From NCBI RefSeq assembly GCF_033100115.1, contig NZ_CP136910.1:1550001-1614000 (forward strand): 64,000 bases of DNA. The letters run 5' to 3'. This DNA comes from Anaerocolumna sp. AGMB13020 (GTDB lineage: Bacteria > Bacillota > Clostridia > Lachnospirales > Lachnospiraceae). Within the stretch, counting starts at the first letter, position 1. The number at the start of each line of letters is the position of its first letter. The notes below the pieces were generated by a model, which did not search any database, was not told the DNA's origin, and was given only the letters and a program-made list of their open reading frames with translations. A program made the translations under genes and the position numbers. Shown here one piece after another: positions 1 to 8,089 of this stretch.

Positions 1-1293
1 TGCTTCTGGTGTCACCTGAATCCTGTAGGGTACCTCCGGCTTGGTAACTGGATAGATTCCATGGGGCTGTACAGAAATCGTGTATATGTAATTCCTGGCA
101 TCCTCCGCTTTCAGTGCCTTTAATATTTCACCTGTTAACACACTGTCCTTTGCCCAGCCAATCTGATTATAAGACAATCCGCTCATAAATTCGATGGAAT
201 CAAAGTTATCAAAGCCAAGTCTGGGAAATACGTCCTTGCGGTCGTAAAAGGATGCGGAGTTGTTGTGAATTACATAACTGCGGTATCCTTCTCTGTTCAG
301 GTTATAGGGAACACTTTCACAGGTTTCAGACTTAAGGATTGTTCTATAGGGATATTCACCGGTTCCAAAATACTCCATACTCATCCCCGTAATAACCTCA
401 AATTCCGTATTGACTGTACCTGCACCATAAACAGGAACGGTCAGGAAACCGGAGGTACAGCTCTCTTTTAAAGCCGTAAAATTAGGCAGAGGATTCTCAG
501 AAAAAGAATAGTGCTTCAAATAATTCACATCAAAGAAGGATTCCAGCTGCACCATAATAATATTAGGATTATCTCCCTGTACTTTATCCCCTGTATACAG
601 TACATCAGAAGCCTTTGCTAATTCCTCTGTGATTTCCTCCATACGGCTTGCTGAGTAATCCGAAGGTTTATCAATACCTCTTTCAAAGATACTGTTGGTA
701 AAGCAGTAGGTAAACCCATACTGAAAATAAGCATCGTGAAGATTATCAAATTCGTTTTGAAGTACTTTTGTCCTGGTAGCCGTATAGGTGATAACTCCAA
801 GAAGTAAACCAGAAAAGACCAGGAGACTTATAGGAACTGCCAGTAATCTTTTCTGAGATTTGATTCTCTTCCACAGAAATACAATCAGAAAGATCACTGC
901 CGGAACTAAGACTGCCAGTAGTAATATATTAAAGGTGTTCATATACATAGGCAGATTTTTTAAAGCTTCTTTCATCTGATAGAAATCCATGGCTGAAATG
1001 GGGGTGAGACGAAAACATTGTATGATCCTGTTGACTATTCCTAAAATGATCCAGGCTCCGGCAACAATAGAGAAAAAGAATCTTCTTTTTGCCGTAAAAA
1101 GTGTTACAGACAGCGTCAGCAGTATAATAGATAAATTTAAAAAGAATAAAAGTGGTTCCTGCCATAGAAAGATAAGGGCCTTAAAAAGGGATGCCCTGCT
1201 TAGGCATTCCAATATGATAGCTACTATAAATGCTGACAGCAGGGTACCTGCAAAATAATATACAAAATTTAACCTGATGGATTTTCTGTTCAT
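1..1293 (-). CDS. LTA synthase family protein (sulfatase-fold phosphoglycerol transferase), 3' end cut by window
   Basis: The reading frame is open for 431 codons from ATG at 1293 to the window edge, so the C-terminus is missing. About five hydrophobic segments fill residues 10-175, followed by an extracytoplasmic sulfatase-like domain. NIIMVQLESF supplies a metal-ligand Glu (E251), GAGTVNTEFEV the likely nucleophile Thr (T293) and QPHG a conserved His (H411). This is the LtaS/YfnI-type arrangement. Such enzymes transfer glycerol-phosphate from phosphatidylglycerol to glycolipid or glycan at the outer membrane face. The Shine-Dalgarno is CAGGAAG. Whether it makes lipoteichoic acid or decorates another glycan cannot be told from sequence. 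Confidence 0.85.
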   Translation of the reverse strand, partial: MNRKSIRLNFVYYFAGTLLSAFIVAIILECLSRASLFKALIFLWQEPLLFFLNLSIILLTLSVTLFTAKRRFFFSIVAGAWIILGIVNRIIQCFRLTPISAMDFYQMKEALKNLPMYMNTFNILLLAVLVPAVIFLIVFLWKRIKSQKRLLAVPISLLVFSGLLLGVITYTATRTKVLQNEFDNLHDAYFQYGFTYCFTNSIFERGIDKPSDYSASRMEEITEELAKASDVLYTGDKVQGDNPNIIMVQLESFFDVNYLKHYSFSENPLPNFTALKESCTSGFLTVPVYGAGTVNTEFEVITGMSMEYFGTGEYPYRTILKSETCESVPYNLNREGYRSYVIHNNSASFYDRKDVFPRLGFDNFDSIEFMSGLSYNQIGWAKDSVLTGEILKALKAEDARNYIYTISVQPHGIYPVTKPEVPYRIQVTPEA

Positions 1294-1387
1294 TTCATTA
1301 ACTTCCTGTATTTAATATTACACTGCTTTGTATTTGTAATGGTAACTGACTAGCAAATTATACTTCTTATAGCTGTTTTGTCAAGCA

Positions 1388-1774
1388 TTATTTGCTTTTC
1401 TTTTTACTTAAGGCAAGCTCTTCATTTTCTTTTGCCCGATATCGCACAATCTCCTCTACCAGTTCGAATGGAATCGGCTTATCGTTAGGAAACTGAACGG
1501 CTCCTTTGGAACTTTTATAGTCCTTCATTTTGTCTTTAAATACACTGACGCCGCTCTCCCCTGGGTATAGACCAATATGGTTCTTAAAAACTGCAAAATG
1601 CACCAGATTACCATAGTGCTTAAAGGTTGGCATTCTCCAGCTTATGGCTTCCGTAACCTCAGGCACTGCTGAATGTATCAGTTCTCGCAGAGCAGTAAGC
1701 TTCTCCTGTATCTCTTGCGGATATAACATAATATATTCATCAATTGTTGTAAAATCCAGCTTCTTTTCTTCCAT
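1388..1774 (-). CDS. DUF1801 (YdhG-like) family protein
   Basis: This 128-residue cytoplasmic protein matches the DUF1801/YdhG-like pattern. It has an N-terminal helix pair (IDEYIMLYPQEIQEKLTALR), the signature around AISWRMPTFKHYGNLVHFAV, then GLYPGESGV and a basic C-terminus. Family members have been linked to iron handling, but the biochemical role is unsettled. AGGAGG lies 8 nt before the ATG. It starts 22 bp after the diguanylate cyclase stop on the same strand, so the two are probably co-transcribed. Confidence 0.8.
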   Translation of the reverse strand: MEEKKLDFTTIDEYIMLYPQEIQEKLTALRELIHSAVPEVTEAISWRMPTFKHYGNLVHFAVFKNHIGLYPGESGVSVFKDKMKDYKSSKGAVQFPNDKPIPFELVEEIVRYRAKENEELALSKKKSK

Positions 1775-1796
1775 TTTCCTGTCCTCCTGGTGTGTT

Positions 1797-3230
1797 TTAG
1801 TTCTCGTTTTTGTATTTTATCTTCTCTTCATACATTCTCTTGTCGGCGCTTTCTATGATATCCTCCAACTCCAGTTCCATACCGGAACTATAATAAGCCA
1901 TACCATGGCTGGCAGAAATATCAAAAGTACCAAGGTGCTCTGTTAGTTTCTTCCACAGCTTTTCTGACTGCGATAAGGATTTGTTTAAGAATACGATTAT
2001 AAACTCGTCTCCTCCCATACGAAAGAACAGATCCTTTTCCCCAAGCTTCTCCTTCGTCTGATCACAAAAGGTCATAAGATATCTGTCACCTTCACCATGT
2101 CCCAAGCTGTCATTAATCTTCTTTAAATCGTTGATATCCACAAAACACAGGACAAACTCCACAAAGCTTGTTTTACCTGATTCCATAAGTTCTTCCAGCT
2201 TGTTCATTCCCATTCTGCGGTTCATAATTCCTGTCAGTACATCTGTTGAGGCCTGACGTGAAAGTTCTTCCTCTACTTTGTGTATTTCAGTGATGTCCAT
2301 AATACCCGTAAGTATACACTTTTCACCATGATAATCTATTACTTCATAATTAGCAGTTACCCACATACGTTTACCTTGAAAATCATAGGCCACAATACGG
2401 TTGTAAACGGAATTATTACTTTTTAGCTCTTCTAAAAGGGATAATCTGTTATCCTCCTGAATATACCAGTTCAAACTGTTATACCCTTTGGTCTCATCTT
2501 CGTTCATACCCATAAGACTGATAGCCCTTTTGCTGGCTTTGATCACTTTGCCATCCTCAAGCCTGGTAATGAACACCGGATAGGGATTGGCGTAAAAAAG
2601 CTTTTTAAAATTTTCTTCATTTTCTTTCAGCTTCTGCTTTGTAAAATATTCTTTCATTCGATGCTTGTAAAACATTATACTCATAAACAGGGAAGTGGCA
2701 ATCATAATCGTTGCATTGAACTGCTTTGTAAGAGCTTGTCCTGCGTCTGTATCAAGCAGGCTGATGCCGAATAGGAATATCGCATGACTTAGAAGATATG
2801 ATATAACCATTACCAGAGGTTTCAAAGTAAGAACAGCTCCGGCTATGAGAGAGAGAATAATATAAGAATATATATTTCCTGTGTAATGCTGGCTGTTTAC
2901 GGAAGACAGGGCTCCCACAAGGATATACAGAAAGAAATACACTTGAGGTATGGTGGATATGAAGCGTTTTCCGTCTTTCGTATGTTTTACAATACGCCGA
3001 TAGAATATAAGAAATACTGCAGATGAAAGCAGACAGAATAAATGCATGGAAATCAACGTAATCTGATACACCTTGTCTGTTCCTATCCTTATAACTGTCC
3101 AGTCAAAATAAATGAACAGAAAGGAAAGTAAAACAACAGCAGCAGATATAAGCTTGATCCTGCTTAATACGATAAGATTATTATAACTTTCAAATTCTGA
3201 TTGCTCTTTGCTAACATTTATCCATTTCAT
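1797..3230 (-). CDS. membrane-anchored PAS-GGDEF diguanylate cyclase
   Basis: The 477-residue protein makes cyclic di-GMP from two GTP. It has about six membrane segments (residues ~25-190), a PAS domain (~210-315, starting YANPYPVFITRLEDG) and a C-terminal GGDEF domain (~325-477). The active-site GGDEF is intact at 406-410, as are the metal-binding and substrate motifs FVDINDLKKIND and LGHGEGD. The inhibitory RxxD site, normally five residues before GGDEF, reads GEKD, so product inhibition is probably lost. There is no EAL or HD-GYP partner in the window. Start chosen at ATG 3230 with GAGGAA upstream. The DUF1801 gene follows in the same direction. Confidence 0.92.
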   Translation of the reverse strand: MKWINVSKEQSEFESYNNLIVLSRIKLISAAVVLLSFLFIYFDWTVIRIGTDKVYQITLISMHLFCLLSSAVFLIFYRRIVKHTKDGKRFISTIPQVYFFLYILVGALSSVNSQHYTGNIYSYIILSLIAGAVLTLKPLVMVISYLLSHAIFLFGISLLDTDAGQALTKQFNATIMIATSLFMSIMFYKHRMKEYFTKQKLKENEENFKKLFYANPYPVFITRLEDGKVIKASKRAISLMGMNEDETKGYNSLNWYIQEDNRLSLLEELKSNNSVYNRIVAYDFQGKRMWVTANYEVIDYHGEKCILTGIMDITEIHKVEEELSRQASTDVLTGIMNRRMGMNKLEELMESGKTSFVEFVLCFVDINDLKKINDSLGHGEGDRYLMTFCDQTKEKLGEKDLFFRMGGDEFIIVFLNKSLSQSEKLWKKLTEHLGTFDISASHGMAYYSSGMELELEDIIESADKRMYEEKIKYKNEN

Positions 3231-3266
3231 ATTATAATTCCTCTAAAGGTATCTAATGAAAGAAAA

Positions 3267-3314
3267 GCACCCCCGCAGAACCATCCGCCACTAAGTGACA
3301 GTATTCGGGAATGC
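3267..3314 (-). promoter_or_regulatory. hairpin in the 5' leader of the diguanylate cyclase gene
   Basis: In the transcript, GCATTCCCG pairs with CGGGGGTGC (nine pairs, two of them G-U), enclosing a smaller CAC/GTG hairpin. It lies between the promoter at 3333-3361 and the start codon at 3230. I do not recognise it as a known riboswitch class. Confidence 0.4.
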
Positions 3315-3332
3315 TACTATTAACGCAGTTAT

Positions 3333-3361
3333 ATTATACAAAATTCTATTTTAATGCGCAA
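3333..3361 (-). promoter_or_regulatory. sigma-A-type promoter for the diguanylate cyclase operon
   Basis: On the minus strand the -35 is TTGCGC (3361-3356), the spacer is 17 bp and the -10 is TATAAT (3338-3333). The predicted leader is about 95 nt and contains the hairpin at 3267-3314. Confidence 0.6.
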
Positions 3362-3474
3362 GAAAAAGTTAAAAATACCTGCTGCCAATTTCTTCAATCA
3401 AATAAGAATTACTATTTTCTTTTCCAGAAAGTTTGTGTTAGAATTGTGATATTTAAAGAACGAAGGAGAAAAAC

Positions 3475-4206
3475 ATGAGAGGCTTAGGTACCATCGTAAA
3501 TTTTTTGGCAGTTATCCTTGGAAGCGGTGTAGGGCTTCTGATAAAAAATGGTTTAAAGCAAAGATTTCACGAAATTCTTATGCAAGCCTGCGGTACGGCA
3601 ACTTTATTTATCGGTTTAGGCGGTGCCATGGCAGGGCTTTTGACAATAACCGATAAGGGCAGCTTTGAAACTACCAATACCATGCTGTTAGTAATGTCCC
3701 TGGTTATCGGTGGCTTTATCGGAGAAGCATTAAACCTGGAAAACCGTATGGAGAAGTTGGGTAACAGATTAAAAGGCTTCTTTCAGTCCTCTGGTGACAA
3801 CAGTTTCGTTGAGGGGTTCGTAACCTCCACTCTGGTTATCTGTGTCGGCGCTATGGCAGTGGTAGGCTCCATTAAAGATGGTCTTACGGGAGATTACACC
3901 ACACTTCTTGCCAAAGCCTTATTGGATTTTATTATTGTTATGGTATTTGCCTCTTCTCTCGGTATTGGTGTTATGTTTTCTGCCGTTCCTTTATTGCTCT
4001 ATCAGGGTTCGATTACTCTGTGTGCTTCTCTGATTTCCGGTTATATGAACGAGACTTTAATCGGTTACCTATCCTGCATTGGTTCTGTATTAATTTTCTG
4101 CGTGGGACTTAATCTGTTACTTGGTAAAAAAGTACGGGTTGGCAATCTTCTGCCTGCAATCTTCGTACCGGTTGTTTATTATTTAATTGTTCCTATAATA
4201 AAGTAA
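3475..4206 (+). CDS. DUF554 domain-containing membrane protein
   Basis: The 243-residue polytopic protein has about seven hydrophobic segments and the start typical of DUF554 (YdfK-like) proteins, GTIVNFLAVILGSGVGLLIK, followed by the glycine-rich FIGLGGAMAGL. The family is widespread in Firmicutes and has no established function; transport is only a guess. AAGGAG lies 6 nt before ATG. It is divergent from the diguanylate cyclase and appears monocistronic. Confidence 0.85.
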   Translation: MRGLGTIVNFLAVILGSGVGLLIKNGLKQRFHEILMQACGTATLFIGLGGAMAGLLTITDKGSFETTNTMLLVMSLVIGGFIGEALNLENRMEKLGNRLKGFFQSSGDNSFVEGFVTSTLVICVGAMAVVGSIKDGLTGDYTTLLAKALLDFIIVMVFASSLGIGVMFSAVPLLLYQGSITLCASLISGYMNETLIGYLSCIGSVLIFCVGLNLLLGKKVRVGNLLPAIFVPVVYYLIVPIIK

Positions 4207-4318
4207 GTAATAAGACCTTTTTATGGGGTTGCCCCAGGCACATAACATGCTTTCTTAAGGATTGTATCCGTAAATATGGCTAAATTATTTACATTCCTTC
4301 CGAAAAATACATTAAAGT

Positions 4319-4411
4319 AATGTTGCTTTTACATTGACGATAAAATGTTTTAAATGTTGCTTTTACATTGACGATATAAAATGTTTTAAGTAAATGTTGC
4401 TTTTACATTGA
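4319..4411. repeat. three tandem copies of a 19-bp hairpin-forming repeat
   Basis: The unit AATGTTGCTTTTACATTGA begins at 4319, 4353 and 4393, with linkers of similar sequence (CGATATAAAATG). Each unit contains AATGT and ACATT as inverted arms around a 7-nt loop. The spacing is 34 and 40 bp. The rest of 4207-4537 holds only this array and the terminator-like hairpins that follow. Confidence 0.75.
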
Positions 4412-4428
4412 TTTACGATATATCTTGA

Positions 4429-4499
4429 AGGTTCCAAAGAACCTCTTTGTAAAATGGAAGAAAGTTCTTAGCTTTAGTCGGACAGCTAAGAACCTTCTT
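4429..4499 (-). terminator. hairpins downstream of the DUF6179-like gene (probable terminator)
   Basis: Two hairpins occur here. AGGTTC/GAACCT spans 4429-4444. A stronger one at 4458-4499 has ten perfect pairs GTTCTTAGCT/AGCTAAGAAC, extended by five more after an A-C mismatch. The second sits 39 bp beyond the stop codon at 4538. The U-tract on the minus strand is weak, so termination is inferred mainly from position and stem strength. Confidence 0.5.
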
Positions 4500-4537
4500 A
4501 CCCATATCTTATCTGATTAACACTTTAATAACCTCTC

Positions 4538-5404
4538 TTAGCCAAACTCATGATACATCCCAAATACTCCGGAAAGTGAATTATTCTGTATACCATTCAT
4601 AATCCTGATTGCATAATTTTTGCTGCCCTGCATGAAATATACTTTCATTTCCTCCTGCCCGGAAAAAACCTGCTGAAAAAGAACCGTTAATATATGCTTT
4701 ATTTTTCCTTCTGCCGCTTCCATATCATCGCCCCTAAAATAATCCCGTACTGCATTCATATCCTCTTCCCTTAAGTCAAGCTCACCTATGGATTTATCCG
4801 CGGCATAACAGCCAATTATGGTTAGGAGTACTGCATCACAAATATTATCATAATATGCCTCCTTATAGTCAGGCATAAACCTTTCCAACCGCCTTGCCAC
4901 ATTCTCAGGAGCAAATACCTGCAAGAAATCATTCTCAAGTTTGATGTTGCATAAATATTGATATATGGCATCAATCCCATTAAGGTTGCCAATGGCACCT
5001 ACTGTAGGATAATCCAACGTTAATAGATGGTCCTGGGGTTTGAATTTCGCATCATAATGAATGAAAAAAGCAGGCATTCCGTCTAAAAAGGTTTCTTTTA
5101 GATTTCTTAAACCGAAATCCCTGAAATTTTTGAGTATATTTTCATACAGCTCTTTCGCTTTAAATACCTTCTCTTTTACTGCCTCATACCCCAGCTTATA
5201 GACATAGGCTGCTTCCTGTCTGGCCTCGCTTCTGACACTGTATGCATTCCCTTCCCTTTCATACACTTCTATACAATAGAGAATTGCTTCCATCAGCATT
5301 CTGGCAGTCTCATAGGTCACGGAACTGCTGTCTCCGGAGGTGTATTGAAAGGTAAGCTTCTCTACTAATGGCAGAAGTTCTTCCATGGTATAATCCATAT
5401 CCAT
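4538..5404 (-). CDS. DUF6179-like protein of unknown function
   Basis: A soluble, acidic protein of 288 residues with no signal peptide or membrane segment. The sequence (TFLDGMPAFFIHYDAKFKPQ; TLDYPTV) resembles the DUF6179 family of Lachnospiraceae, which as I remember it is encoded beside DUF6323; this name is from memory. The ATG at 5404 is preferred because AGGAGG lies just before it (4 nt; 10 nt to the next ATG at 5398). A longer frame from TTG at 5425 would overlap the upstream gene. It is the second gene of a two-gene operon. No catalytic motif was recognised. Confidence 0.7.
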   Translation of the reverse strand: MDMDYTMEELLPLVEKLTFQYTSGDSSSVTYETARMLMEAILYCIEVYEREGNAYSVRSEARQEAAYVYKLGYEAVKEKVFKAKELYENILKNFRDFGLRNLKETFLDGMPAFFIHYDAKFKPQDHLLTLDYPTVGAIGNLNGIDAIYQYLCNIKLENDFLQVFAPENVARRLERFMPDYKEAYYDNICDAVLLTIIGCYAADKSIGELDLREEDMNAVRDYFRGDDMEAAEGKIKHILTVLFQQVFSGQEEMKVYFMQGSKNYAIRIMNGIQNNSLSGVFGMYHEFG

Positions 5405-5415
5405 ATAGCCTCCTG

Positions 5416-5958
5416 TTAATCCCAAAAGATTTCTTTTAGGACCTGTAGATATAACTCCCTATCCCAACGTGTTACATCGTCGAACTGGCTGAATTCTCCG
5501 CTGCCGCCAGTCTGTTTATAACCTCGATAACCTGCCCTGATAGCTTCTGTGAATTTCTCCAGACAAGTACCGGCTAAATATTCTAAGTCCCCTGTACATA
5601 CCTCTTCAAACTGCTCTTTCATAAAGGTAAACAATTCATCATCGGTAAGATTATCCTCCGCTTCATTCTTAAACTGATAAAAGATATCCTGGAGATCTGT
5701 CAGCGTCTGCATGTAATTATCCTGTGTAATATACTGGGAGTCACAGAAGTGGTATATAAGCTTCGGCAGAATTCCTTCCCCGAATTCCACTCTTTGAGCA
5801 CTCTTAAGACTGTCGTTTCGCAGTACCACCAATTCCTTCGCCTCTTCATAGGATAAAGACAGACCAAAGCTTTCTGTTTTTTCATTTACTGCCAGAAGTG
5901 CCGTTATTTCAGCTTCCTGCTTTTTAAGCTGCATTACTTCAAATAAATTGTCCTCCAT
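5416..5958 (-). CDS. DUF6323-like protein of unknown function
   Basis: A soluble acidic protein of 180 residues beginning MEDNLFEVMQLKKQEAEITA, largely helical by composition. It resembles DUF6323, the usual neighbour of DUF6179; the assignment is from memory. ATG at 5958 is chosen because GGAAGGAGG sits 7 nt upstream. A TTG at 5976 would give six more residues but would place the Shine-Dalgarno inside the gene. The stop lies 11 nt before the next gene's ATG, so the pair is probably translated together. Confidence 0.7.
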   Translation of the reverse strand: MEDNLFEVMQLKKQEAEITALLAVNEKTESFGLSLSYEEAKELVVLRNDSLKSAQRVEFGEGILPKLIYHFCDSQYITQDNYMQTLTDLQDIFYQFKNEAEDNLTDDELFTFMKEQFEEVCTGDLEYLAGTCLEKFTEAIRAGYRGYKQTGGSGEFSQFDDVTRWDRELYLQVLKEIFWD

Positions 5959-6019
5959 AAATAATCCTCCTTCCAAGATGGTATCTCATTATAGGGCAGC
6001 TTCCAATCTATTACAAGAC

Positions 6020-6093
6020 TTGAAAAAATCGTGATTTTGTGGTAATATATATACAGGAAGAGACAGATTGCTTGAAGATTTGTCTCTTTTTTT
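6020..6093 (+). ncRNA. strong promoter followed at once by an intrinsic terminator (candidate ~40-nt RNA)
   Basis: TTGAAA (6020-6025), a 17-bp spacer and TATATT-like TAATAT (6043-6048) form a good sigma-A promoter. Starting near 6055, the transcript would run straight into AGAGACA...TGTCTCT followed by eight T. No ORF fits in between. It could be a tiny RNA, an abortive leader, or the start of a longer attenuated transcript toward the MerR gene. Confidence 0.4.
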
Positions 6094-6132
6094 TATTGAA
6101 GATAGATTGGATTAGAAAAGACAGTTTTTCAC

Positions 6133-6354
6133 AAGGGGACGGTGAATTACAAAAGAGAGAAAGAACTCCTGCTTCATTTCCGAGGTATAAGAAGTCCTAA
6201 TTGTCTGAAGATTTTGTGCTTGACATCATGAAAAACAGATAACTCGCTACGCTCAAACAATCTGTTTTACATGATAGCACAAAATCTCCAGACAAAAGGA
6301 CCTCTAATACCTCTCCATAGGCACATTCGTTCTTTCTCTCTTTTGCAATTCACC
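6133..6354 (-). repeat. long-hairpin dispersed repeat, copy 1 (inverted relative to copies 2 and 3)
   Basis: The region folds into one long imperfect hairpin. Terminal arms GGTGAATT/AATTCACC (6141 and 6354) continue inward through AAAAGAGAGAAAGAAC and then arms that include AGCACAAAATCT, ending in a loop carrying CTCGCTACGCTCA. The asymmetric tag AAGGGGACGG (6133-6142) lies at one end only, matching CCGTCCCCTTG in copies 2 and 3. The rest of the gap 5977-6658 holds only the promoter/terminator at 6020-6093 and the MerR promoter. Confidence 0.85.
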
Positions 6355-6527
6355 TGAAATCATTTATATGGGAGCAGAGTTATATGTTTTATAATTTCAG
6401 ACCTTTTGTAATGATGGTTTTCGTTTTTTACAACCTGAATTCTATGGGATATTGTTTAGCAAATTAAGTCCTAAAAATGCTACATATATTCATTTTATAT
6501 ATAGCAAAAAAATTATTAAAGTTTTTG

Positions 6528-6558
6528 TTGACTCTCACCCAACGTGATAGTATATGCT
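6528..6558 (+). promoter_or_regulatory. MerR-type promoter/operator of the TipAS regulator gene
   Basis: TTGACT (6528-6533) and TATGCT (6553-6558) are separated by 19 bp, the long spacing typical of MerR-activated promoters. The spacer holds TCAC (6535-6538) and GTGA (6544-6547) as a small dyad. Autoregulation by the gene at 6659 is inferred. Confidence 0.5.
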
Positions 6559-6658
6559 TATAACAGAGATTAGAAGCAATAGAACAGCTGTTACCAATTA
6601 ACCTATAAATATATAATCAACCAACCTGAATATAATCTCTGGATATGGAGGTACCGCC

Positions 6659-7540
6659 ATGATGACAATAAAACAGGTCTCTGATCTTACGGGAGTAAGT
6701 GTTCGTACCCTGCAATATTATGATGAAATCGGTCTGTTAAAACCATCTGATACTACAGCTGCCGGATACAGGCTCTATAATAAGGCATCCCTGGAGACCC
6801 TTCAACAGATACTGTTTTTTAAAGAACTGGACTTTCCTTTAAAGGATATAAAAGCAATTATGCAAAATCCACAGTTTGACAGGCTAAAAGCTTTAAGAGA
6901 TCAACGAAAGCTTATACAGGCTAAGGCTGACAGACTTGGTAACCTGCTTGGTTTAATCGACAGGCTTTTGAAAGGAGAAGAGGATATGAGCTTTAAGGAA
7001 TTCGATATGACGGAATATTTTTCTGCCCTGGAGGATTTTAAAGAGACCCATTTAGATGAGATTGTAACTTACTGGGGCAGCATGGAAAAGTTCGATGAGA
7101 TGTTTGAGACCATGAAAGAAAAGGAATCAGAAATCGGTCAATTGGCAATAAAGCAATATGGCAGTATTGAGAAATATACAAAAGCGATGAAACAGAACCT
7201 GATGGATTTCAAAGGTACGATGGACAGAATGAATTCACTTATGGATTCCTCTAAAGATTATGTAGCTAAAAATACGGAACTCCATAAAAAATTGACTTCT
7301 GACAGGAGGAAAGACCCCTCTTCAGCAGAAATACAGAGTATCGTAAAAGAGTTGATGGACTTAATGAGGGATACCTTAAACGGAATAGACATGGGCGATA
7401 ACTACTGGAATCTTGTTTTAGAGGGTTATACTACTGACAAGGCTGTCAGAGAAGCTACCGACAGAATATATGGTGAAGGTGCCTCCACCTTCCTGGCCAA
7501 TGCTTATAAGACCTATCTTGAAAAGCATCAATTGATATAA
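6659..7540 (+). CDS. MerR family regulator with TipAS-type effector domain
   Basis: A 293-residue transcription activator. The N-terminal winged helix-turn-helix is canonical (IKQVSDLTGVSVRTLQYYDE; LLKPSDTTAAGYRLYNKASL), then a dimerisation coiled coil (~80-115), then an all-helical domain (~120-290) with EKFDEMFETMKEKESEIGQ and NYWNLVLEGYTTDKAVREA, as in TipA-type drug-recognition domains. GGAGG lies 7 nt before the first of two ATGs. No target gene follows on the same strand, so it probably controls itself and distant genes. Confidence 0.88.
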   Translation: MMTIKQVSDLTGVSVRTLQYYDEIGLLKPSDTTAAGYRLYNKASLETLQQILFFKELDFPLKDIKAIMQNPQFDRLKALRDQRKLIQAKADRLGNLLGLIDRLLKGEEDMSFKEFDMTEYFSALEDFKETHLDEIVTYWGSMEKFDEMFETMKEKESEIGQLAIKQYGSIEKYTKAMKQNLMDFKGTMDRMNSLMDSSKDYVAKNTELHKKLTSDRRKDPSSAEIQSIVKELMDLMRDTLNGIDMGDNYWNLVLEGYTTDKAVREATDRIYGEGASTFLANAYKTYLEKHQLI

Positions 7541-7552
7541 TCGATTAAATTA

Positions 7553-7788
7553 TTTGGTTGATGAAGATACTAAAATTGCTACATTAGGTAGAATTATGAC
7601 AAAAGATTTACACCTTATATATGATGATAAACCAACCAGTATCATCATTGTGTACTGATAATATGAATTATTATGTAAGATTTGCTCAATACAATAATAT
7701 AAACCTTGAGCAACTAAAAACTGGCAAATCACTGAAGGGTATTTACAACAACTCACAGCAAGTTGAAAGGGTTTATACGTGGTTTTAA
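7553..7788 (+). pseudogene. possible decayed coding remnant
   Basis: Two short frames in line look protein-like: one ends at 7658 (KIATLGRIMTKDLHLIYDD), the other runs from 7663 to 7788 (NYYVRFAQYNNINLEQLKTG). The second faintly recalls the C-terminal part of IS1595-type transposases, but the match is too short to rely on. The rest of 7541-8089 is long-hairpin repeat copy 2. Confidence 0.2.
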
Positions 7789-7839
7789 AGGAGTATCCAT
7801 ATTATTAAAAAAGCAAAGCCTAACGTCAATAGGAGCACA

Positions 7840-8061
7840 GGCAATTTGCATAAAATAGAAAGAACGAATACGCTTATGGAAAGGCATTAGAAGTTCTTTT
7901 CTCTGGAAATTTTGTGCTATATAATAAAGCTGATTGTCTGAGCGCAGCGAGTTATCAGTTTTATTATATGTCCAGCACAAAATATTCAGAGAATTAGAAC
8001 TTCTTATGCCTTGGAATTGAAGTATGACTCTTTCTGTTTTATGCAAATTGCCGTCCCCTTG
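7840..8061 (+). repeat. long-hairpin dispersed repeat, copy 2
   Basis: Terminal inverted arms GGCAATTTGC (7840) and GCAAATTGCC (ends 8052) lead into a hairpin about 190 bp long. Its loop holds TGTCTGAGCGCAGCGAG. The one-sided tag GTCCCCTTG follows at 8053-8061. It aligns by eye along its whole length with the reverse complement of copy 1. It begins 29 bp beyond the stop of the Dus-like gene and may also end that transcript. Confidence 0.85.
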
Positions 8062-8089
8062 CGAAAAACTGTTTTTAATCCTTTAACAT

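Noticed and set aside
989..1258. Plus-strand ORF opposite the LTA-synthase-like gene
   Set aside because: It overlaps a clear membrane-protein reading frame and has no family features.
3296..3308. 13-bp match TGACAGTATTCGG shared with 59101-59113
   Set aside because: A single 13-bp match in 64 kb with different surroundings could be chance; not enough for a shared operator.
4319..4411. Possible small CRISPR array
   Set aside because: Only three units, irregular period, similar linkers rather than unique spacers, and no cas gene.
7753..8046. 97-residue ORF on the minus strand
   Set aside because: It lies inside long-hairpin repeat copy 2 and is a by-product of the palindrome.
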